From an uncultured Clostridia bacterium (GTDB lineage Bacteria; Bacillota; Clostridia; UBA1381): a stretch of 29,457 nt of DNA. Position 1 is the first letter of the stretch; the number at the start of each line of letters is the position of its first letter. The position numbers were made by a program, and so were the translations under genes. The DNA is taken from positions 1 through 29,457 of the forward strand of contig CAJTUY010000003.1 in NCBI GenBank assembly GCA_910579415.1, read 5' to 3'. A model generated the notes under the pieces. It was not told where the DNA came from. It did not search any database and saw only the letters and a list, made by a program, of their open reading frames with translations. This document shows, in pieces, positions 24,784-29,457 of the stretch.

Positions 24784-25481
24784 AATTAATCTTATATGTG
24801 TACTTTGAAAGCTCAACAGATATTGAGGCTGTACCGTTTAACAGAGGCTTCTATTCGGTTGATTTGAAGTATTTCTTTAAGGTAACTTTACAGGTATTTA
24901 CGGGTTGCGCTCGTCCGACAGAGGTTGAAGGTCTTGCTACCTTTGACAAGAAGGTTATATTGTTTGGCTCAGAGGGTAATGCAAAAGTGTTTGAGTCAAA
25001 GTATAAGCAGGATGCGTTTGACCCGCAGCTTTGGAGAAAAACCAATATGCCTCATGCAATTGTTGAGGTTGTAGACCCGATTGCTCTCGGAGCAAAACTT
25101 GTTGACGTACGTGATAAGAAATCATGCTGCTGTGATGATGATTTTGACCTTGCGTCTATCCCCGATTCAGTTTGCAGAGTGTTTGACGACAATTTTGTTG
25201 TAAACAATGACCAAAAGCGTGTATTTGTTTCACTTGGTGTATTCTCTATAATTAAGCTTGAAAGACATGTTCAGCTGCTTATCCCGTCATATGACTTCTG
25301 TATTCCGCAGAAGGAATGTGTAGGAGCAACAGACGATAACCCTTGTGATTTATTCGACAGAATAGATTTCCCGGTTGATGAATTTTTCCCGCCGGAGAGA
25401 GGCGAATTTCTTGACTGTGGTCAGAACGACCCGTCAGAGCCTGACGACGACTGCTGCGATTGCTGTGACAACCGTTGCTAA
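24768..25481 (+). CDS. Cys-rich hypothetical protein, apparently 5'-truncated at an element junction
   Basis: The frame is open from about 24750 and overlaps the recombinase 3' end. It offers only a TTG at 24768 or a GTG at 24798, neither with an RBS. The conserved-looking part begins near 24798 (YFESSTDIEAVPFNRGFY) and continues with FDKKVILFGSEGNAKVFESK and VEVVDPIALGAKLVD. A KKSCCCDDDFD patch and a Cys/Asp-rich tail (DDDCCDCCDNRC) follow, resembling metal-binding or cross-linked coat proteins. There is no signal peptide. From memory this resembles a conserved clostridial family without a named function. A spore or surface role is only a guess. The simplest reading is that an element carrying the recombinase gene removed or displaced the original 5' end. 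A terminator follows at 25545. Confidence 0.6.
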   Translation: MGVGLKLILYVYFESSTDIEAVPFNRGFYSVDLKYFFKVTLQVFTGCARPTEVEGLATFDKKVILFGSEGNAKVFESKYKQDAFDPQLWRKTNMPHAIVEVVDPIALGAKLVDVRDKKSCCCDDDFDLASIPDSVCRVFDDNFVVNNDQKRVFVSLGVFSIIKLERHVQLLIPSYDFCIPQKECVGATDDNPCDLFDRIDFPVDEFFPPERGEFLDCGQNDPSEPDDDCCDCCDNRC

Positions 25482-25544
25482 GCAATAAGCAAAATCCACC
25501 CTATAAGGCGACACTGTTAATACAGTAACCAATTATTCTTTATG

Positions 25545-25580
25545 AATACCGGCATAGTTCAATCTATGCCGGTATTTTTT
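25545..25580 (+). terminator. Intrinsic terminator after the Cys-rich gene
   Basis: AATACCGGCATAG and CTATGCCGGTATT form a perfect 13-bp stem around TTCAAT, followed by a T-run. The strong terminator shows that the Cys-rich frame is or was an expressed 3' gene end. Confidence 0.92.
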
Positions 25581-25593
25581 AGTACGTATTATA

Positions 25594-25622
25594 TTGATTT
25601 TATTGATTAAAGCATATATAAT
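25594..25622 (+). promoter_or_regulatory. Sigma-A promoter for the two-component system genes
   Basis: TTGATT (25594-25599), a 17-base spacer and TATAAT (25617-25622) lie 34 bases before the response regulator start. No TGTARGG repeats like those upstream of the ABC gene are seen here, so autoregulation is not evident. Confidence 0.7.
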
Positions 25623-25656
25623 ATAATTAAAAATATTTACGGCAAGGAGTACACAT

Positions 25657-26337
25657 ATGAAGATACTTATGATTGAAGATGATTTAAGTCTTATAAACGG
25701 TCTGTCATTTGCTATAAAAAAGCAGGGTTACGAGCTGGATATTGCTCGTACAAGCGCAGAAGCCAATAAAGTATTTGAAAACGGAAAATATGATTTGGTA
25801 ATTCTTGACGTGTCGCTTCCCGACGGGTCGGGCTTTGACATATGCAGCAAAATCCGCCTTATATCAAAAGTGCCTGTTATATTCCTTACCGCAGCAGATG
25901 AGGAAACGGACATAATAATGGGACTTGATATAGGCGGTGATGATTATATTACAAAACCGTTTAAGCTTGCGGTTTTGCTGTCAAAAATAAATGCAGTTTT
26001 AAGACGCAGCAATGATTTTAACAATGCGGATACGGAATTGAATTCAAACGGAGTAAAAATAGAATTACTGAAAAACAGAGTATATAAAAATGGAAAGCTG
26101 CTGGACTTAACCGCGAACGAATATAAACTCTTGCGCATGTTTATGGAAAATCCCGATATTGTGCTGACAGCCGAGCAAATATTGGCAAAACTGTGGGACT
26201 GCAATGAGAATTATATAGATAACAATACGATGACTGTATATATACGCAGGCTTCGGACAAAGATTGAAGATAATCCCGGCGAGCCTAAGATGATAGTGAC
26301 AATAAGAGGGTTAGGATATAAGTGGCAGGTGCTGTAA
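25657..26337 (+). CDS. OmpR/PhoB-family response regulator
   Basis: The 226-residue regulator has a receiver domain (about 1-115) with the acidic pocket MIEDD, phospho-acceptor Asp51 (VILDVSLPDG) and Lys100 (DDYITKPF). A winged-helix DNA-binding domain follows (about 130-226; LTANEYKLLRMFMENP and VYIRRLRTKIEDN). The RBS CAAGGAG precedes the ATG. The partner kinase gene starts one base after the stop codon. Its binding site is plausibly the array of 11-bp-spaced repeats at 29027-29055 in front of the ABC transporter gene. Confidence 0.93.
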   Translation: MKILMIEDDLSLINGLSFAIKKQGYELDIARTSAEANKVFENGKYDLVILDVSLPDGSGFDICSKIRLISKVPVIFLTAADEETDIIMGLDIGGDDYITKPFKLAVLLSKINAVLRRSNDFNNADTELNSNGVKIELLKNRVYKNGKLLDLTANEYKLLRMFMENPDIVLTAEQILAKLWDCNENYIDNNTMTVYIRRLRTKIEDNPGEPKMIVTIRGLGYKWQVL

Positions 26338-26338
26338 T

Positions 26339-27358
26339 ATGAGAATATTTACAAATAAAAACATTAAAAAACTGTTTTTTGAAATAGTATTGTGCATAAT
26401 TATATTTACTGTACTTTCTGCTGTTTTCATACAGTTTGAGAATACCGCGCTGTATATTTTTATAAGTGCGGTTTGTATGGCGGCAGTAATTTTAATTGTT
26501 TGTTACAGATATTTTTGTATACAAAACGCTATAATAGAAAACGCCGCCGCAAAGCTCAGTGAATACGGCTCAGGCAACATGGATGCACGTATTGAATGTG
26601 ACGATGAGGGTGAATTAAACAAGCTGTTTCATGAGGTCAATTCTCTCGCAGCAATGCTGCATGCTCAGGCGGAAAAGGAAAACCGTTCAAAGGAATTTTT
26701 AAAGAACACAATATCTGATATATCACATCAGCTTAAAACGCCTCTTGCGGCGCTTAATATTTACAACGGCATTATGCAGGATAATACAACGGAATTGACG
26801 GATATTAAAGAATTTACCTATCTTTCGGAAAAGGAGCTTGACAGGATAGAAACGCTTGTGCAAAATCTATTGAAAATAACCAGGCTTGATGCCGGAACAA
26901 TCGCCGTTGACAGAAAAATGGAAAACATTTATGAAATTCTCAATGATATAAAAAACCGTTTTTTATTTCGCGCCGAACAGGAGAAAAAGCGGATTACTTT
27001 AACAGGCGATACCTCTGCCATGCTGTCCTGCGACCGTGTATGGATTACGGAAGCGATTGAAAATATTATAAAAAATGCGCTTGACCATACCGCCAATGGA
27101 GATATAATAAGCATGGAATGTAAAAATTTTTCATCAATAATTCAGGTTATAATTAAGGACACAGGCAGCGGCATTCATCCGGAGGATTTACACCATATCT
27201 TTAAACGTTTTTACCGAAGCCGTTTTTCAAAGGATACGCAGGGAACAGGTCTTGGACTGCCGCTGGCAAAGTCAATAATAGAAGCTCATAACGGTACGAT
27301 TGAGGTTGACAGTGAATTTGGAAAAGGGACAGTATTTACCTTGAATTTTATAAAATAG
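26339..27358 (+). CDS. Sensor histidine kinase with two membrane helices
   Basis: The 339-residue kinase has two membrane segments (about 13-31 and 37-58) joined by only a few outside residues, then a HAMP-like segment. HisKA carries phospho-His130 (SDISHQLKTPLAAL). The HATPase domain has the N box NIIKNALDHT, G1 DTGSGIHPED, a phenylalanine-rich FKRFYRSRF and G2 GTGLGLPLAKSI. The near absence of an external domain is typical of intramembrane-sensing kinases such as BceS, which respond through a partner ABC transporter. The ABC ATPase gene at 29101 fits this idea, although two other genes intervene. Confidence 0.92.
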   Translation: MRIFTNKNIKKLFFEIVLCIIIFTVLSAVFIQFENTALYIFISAVCMAAVILIVCYRYFCIQNAIIENAAAKLSEYGSGNMDARIECDDEGELNKLFHEVNSLAAMLHAQAEKENRSKEFLKNTISDISHQLKTPLAALNIYNGIMQDNTTELTDIKEFTYLSEKELDRIETLVQNLLKITRLDAGTIAVDRKMENIYEILNDIKNRFLFRAEQEKKRITLTGDTSAMLSCDRVWITEAIENIIKNALDHTANGDIISMECKNFSSIIQVIIKDTGSGIHPEDLHHIFKRFYRSRFSKDTQGTGLGLPLAKSIIEAHNGTIEVDSEFGKGTVFTLNFIK

Positions 27359-27388
27359 ACTAAATTCAGCAATATGTGAGAATTTTTT

Positions 27389-27414
27389 TGTCACACGCGA
27401 TTGTTTTCATCGTC
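27389..27414 (+). promoter_or_regulatory. Candidate ECF sigma-factor promoter (autoregulation)
   Basis: TGTCACA (27389-27395) is followed after 15 bases by CGTC (27411-27414), 26 bases upstream of the ECF sigma start. CGTC as a -10 core is typical of several ECF groups, and TGTCACA…CGTC is close to the ECF41 target. ECF genes often drive themselves. TGTGA just upstream can pair with TCACA inside this motif. Confidence 0.5.
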
Positions 27415-27439
27415 TAATAATATAAGGAGGTAAAAAAAC

Positions 27440-28312
27440 ATGAATAATACAACTAATAAACCAACCAATGAGGAGCTGTCAATTTTAATTGATAAAGCTA
27501 CGGAGGGTGATAAAGATGCTCTTAAAACGATTATTATGAGCGTTAAAGATTTAATCTTTAATCTGTCTTTAAGAACACTCGGAACTTTTCCTGATGCTGA
27601 GGACGCATCTCAGGATATAATTCTAAAGGTGATTACTCACTTGTCCTCTTTTAAAAAGGAAAGCGCTTTTTCAACATGGGTATTTTCAATCGCGATAAAT
27701 CATCTTAAAGATTACAAAAAACATATGTTTGCAAAATATCCTTTGAGTTTTGAGTTTTATAAGGAGGATATACTTAATGCACCGGTTAATGATGTACCTG
27801 ATTTGACGCAGAACGTGGAAAAAGACATTTTATCTGAAGAGCTGAAGCTGTCCTGCACAAATGTCATGCTTCAATGTCTTGATACGGAAAGCAGATGTAT
27901 ATTTATATTGGGTACCATGTTTAAGCCGGACAGCCGTATAGCAGGAGATATTTTAGGTATAACTCCTGAAGCATACCGTCAGCGTCTTTCAAGAATACGC
28001 AAAAAAATGGCAGATTTTCTTGAAGCATACTGCGGTGAATACGGAACGGGTAAATGCAAATGTAGGAACAGGCTCAATTATGCAATTCAAAGTCACAGGC
28101 TCAATCCTGTAAGCTTGGAGTATACAGGCGCAGTTGAAATACCAATGGAAACCATACTTAATTTTAAAGCCGCAATGGAGGAAATAGATGATTTGTCATT
28201 GAGATTTTCTTTTTGCAAAGCATATCAGTCTACTGATAAAATAAAGAAATTTATTGAGGATTTTTTAAATTCTGAACAGATTTCAATTATAAAAGGTGAA
28301 GATGTACAATAA
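27440..28312 (+). CDS. ECF-type RNA polymerase sigma factor with C-terminal extension
   Basis: The 290-residue protein has a sigma region 2 (about 25-95, including DAEDASQDIILKV and FSTWVFSIAINHLKDYKK) and a region 4 (about 135-190, with the helix-turn-helix RIAGDILGITPEAYRQRLSRIRKKM). Beyond these lies an extension of ~100 residues that starts with a Cys cluster (YCGEYGTGKCKCRN). It could bind a metal or regulate activity in place of an anti-sigma factor; no anti-sigma gene is adjacent. The AAGGAGG RBS is strong. The DUF2461 gene follows within 13 bases and is probably co-transcribed. Confidence 0.88.
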   Translation: MNNTTNKPTNEELSILIDKATEGDKDALKTIIMSVKDLIFNLSLRTLGTFPDAEDASQDIILKVITHLSSFKKESAFSTWVFSIAINHLKDYKKHMFAKYPLSFEFYKEDILNAPVNDVPDLTQNVEKDILSEELKLSCTNVMLQCLDTESRCIFILGTMFKPDSRIAGDILGITPEAYRQRLSRIRKKMADFLEAYCGEYGTGKCKCRNRLNYAIQSHRLNPVSLEYTGAVEIPMETILNFKAAMEEIDDLSLRFSFCKAYQSTDKIKKFIEDFLNSEQISIIKGEDVQ

Positions 28313-28324
28313 AGAAAGGAAACA

Positions 28325-29014
28325 ATGACAATGGATTTAAAAGTAATATTAAATTATCTGTCTGATTTGGAAAAAAATAATGAGCGTGAATGGTATCATG
28401 CTAACAAAACAGAATATAAAAACGCCGATATGGAATTTAAAGGGTTGTTGCAGGAATTGATTTTGGGTATAGGCAATTTTGATGAAAGCATTTTACATAA
28501 TTCCCCTGAAAGCTTAACTTTTAAGCTTGTACGCGACACGCGATTCAGCCATGACAAATCTCCGTACAATCCTGCGTTTCGGGCGCATATCGGACCAAAA
28601 GGCAAGCTTCCTGTACCTGTCGGATATTATATTATGATAAAACCGGGCGACAGGTCGTTTCTGGGAGGCGGTTTGTTTGCCGATATGTTTAAAGACGCTA
28701 CAAAGATGGTAAGAGATTATATTTCTTCCCATCCGTCCGAATTTAACAAAATTATTTCTGCGGCGGATTTTACAGATTTCTTTAAGGTGCAGGGAACAGC
28801 CCTGAAAAATGTTCCGTCAGGTTATGACAAAGAACAGCCTATGGCGGAATTTATAAAAAATAAAAGCTGGTATCTTGAATATCCGATTAAGGACGCGCAG
28901 ATGTATAATGCAGAAAATTTTGTAACTGAGGCATTAAATATTTTTAAACGAATGAAACCGTTTAATGATTATCTGAATAACGCTCTTGCGGAATTTACAA
29001 TGCCTGAAAGATAA
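28325..29014 (+). CDS. DUF2461 family protein
   Basis: The 229-residue cytoplasmic protein matches the DUF2461 (TIGR02453) pattern: NNEREWYHANKTEYK near the N-terminus, then KLVRDTRFSHDKSPYNPAFRAHIGP, GGGLFADMFKDATKMVRDYI, and a C-terminal helical part. The biochemical role of the family is unknown to me. The start at 28325 follows AAAGAAAGGA; an in-frame ATG at 28331 is also possible. It is transcribed with the ECF sigma gene and may be its target or accessory. Confidence 0.88.
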   Translation: MTMDLKVILNYLSDLEKNNEREWYHANKTEYKNADMEFKGLLQELILGIGNFDESILHNSPESLTFKLVRDTRFSHDKSPYNPAFRAHIGPKGKLPVPVGYYIMIKPGDRSFLGGGLFADMFKDATKMVRDYISSHPSEFNKIISAADFTDFFKVQGTALKNVPSGYDKEQPMAEFIKNKSWYLEYPIKDAQMYNAENFVTEALNIFKRMKPFNDYLNNALAEFTMPER

Positions 29015-29016
29015 AT

Positions 29017-29070
29017 CCTACAAAATTGTAGGGAAAATGTAAGGTTCTTGTAGGGTTGATATGATATTAT
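29017..29070 (+). promoter_or_regulatory. Regulated promoter with three TGTARGG direct repeats
   Basis: TGTAGGG (29027), TGTAAGG (29038) and TGTAGGG (29049) are exactly 11 bases apart, one helical turn. This is the operator layout of OmpR/PhoB-type regulators. A -10-like TATTAT (29065-29070) follows about 9 bases after the last repeat, and no good -35 is present, so an activator is probably needed. The first repeat also forms a palindrome, CCTACAA-AA-TTGTAGG (29017-29032). Confidence 0.6.
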
Positions 29071-29100
29071 AACAGCACCATACAGAAAGAGGTGTTTTAT

Positions 29101-29457
29101 ATGAATTTATTAGAGGTGAAAAATTTAAGCAAAACCTACGGAAGCGGCGAAACTGCTGTCCGCGCGTTGAAAGATGTCAGCTTTACAGTGCCAAAGGGCG
29201 AATTTGTCGCGGTTGTCGGTGAGTCGGGAAGCGGAAAATCAACGCTTCTTAATATGATAGGCGCACTTGATACGCCTACCGGCGGTAAGGTTTTTATTGA
29301 CGGCAAGGATACATTCTCAATGAAAGACCGTAACCTTACAATATTTCGCCGAAGGAATATCGGATTTATTTTTCAGTCCTTTAACTTAATTCCCGAACTG
29401 ACGGTTGAACAGAACATAATATTTCCCGTGCTTCTGGACTATAAAAAGCCTGACAGA
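29101..29457 (+). CDS. ABC transporter ATP-binding protein (MacB/BceA/LolD-like), 3' end outside window
   Basis: The first 119 residues are visible after an AAAGAGGTG RBS. They include LEVKNLSKTYGSGETAVRAL, the Walker A GESGSGKST, the Q-loop FIFQSFNLIPELTVEQNI and the MacB-type GALDTPTGG. The protein would pair with an FtsX-like permease, probably encoded just downstream. With the two-component system it resembles antimicrobial-peptide sensing and detoxification modules. Signature and Walker B motifs lie beyond the edge. Confidence 0.9.
   Translation, partial: MNLLEVKNLSKTYGSGETAVRALKDVSFTVPKGEFVAVVGESGSGKSTLLNMIGALDTPTGGKVFIDGKDTFSMKDRNLTIFRRRNIGFIFQSFNLIPELTVEQNIIFPVLLDYKKPDR

Noticed and set aside
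1..29457. CRISPR arrays, tRNA or rRNA genes
   Set aside because: I saw no regularly spaced short repeats, no cloverleaf with a GGTTCRANYCC arm and no rRNA signature; the repeats at 1920-5170 are coding.

Overview
The window is AT-rich, densely coded almost entirely on the + strand, and has strong AGGAGG-type ribosome binding sites. It carries SLH-anchored surface proteins, lipoprotein sugar binding, an ECF sigma factor and large and small recombinases. This fits an anaerobic, glycan-degrading member of the Clostridia (Bacillota), probably gut or similar. A finer placement (for example Monoglobus-like) is only an impression from the abundance of SLH and glycan proteins.

Region 1 (1-16978) is a glycan-use locus. 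It holds the 3' end of a clan GH-A glycoside hydrolase with a CBM9-like tail, a 1343-residue secreted protein with five related beta-sandwich modules, a second clan GH-A hydrolase, two SLH-domain surface proteins, an ABC sugar importer (lipoprotein plus two permeases, no ATPase) and a cytoplasmic GtaA/DUF4965-type protein. Region 2 (17093-20999) is a phosphorolysis cassette: beta-phosphoglucomutase, a GH65 disaccharide phosphorylase and a ROK glucokinase. The inferred flow is outside cleavage, import, phosphorolysis to beta-glucose-1-phosphate plus glucose (or another acceptor), and conversion of both to glucose-6-phosphate. A strong terminator follows at 21035-21081.

Region 3 (21100-25580) is accessory DNA and the most interesting part. 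A tyrosine recombinase gene is followed at once by two inverted copies of a 21-bp site. Between them lie about 130 bp with a consensus sigma-A promoter on the minus strand (TTGACA, 17 bp, TATAAT). This is the layout of a phase-variable invertible promoter. Next comes about 740 bp of highly structured, apparently non-coding DNA, a 40-codon small ORF, a structured leader and a large serine recombinase gene. The recombinase's 3' end abuts a Cys-rich coding region that has no credible start, as if a mobile element had split that gene.

Region 4 (25594-29457) holds a response regulator and a histidine kinase with almost no extracellular sensor, an ECF sigma factor with a candidate autoregulated promoter, a DUF2461 protein, and the start of a MacB/BceA-like ABC ATPase. 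The ATPase promoter carries three TGTARGG direct repeats exactly 11 bp apart, a likely operator for an OmpR-family regulator such as the one encoded at 25657. Together these look like a cell-envelope or antimicrobial-peptide stress module.
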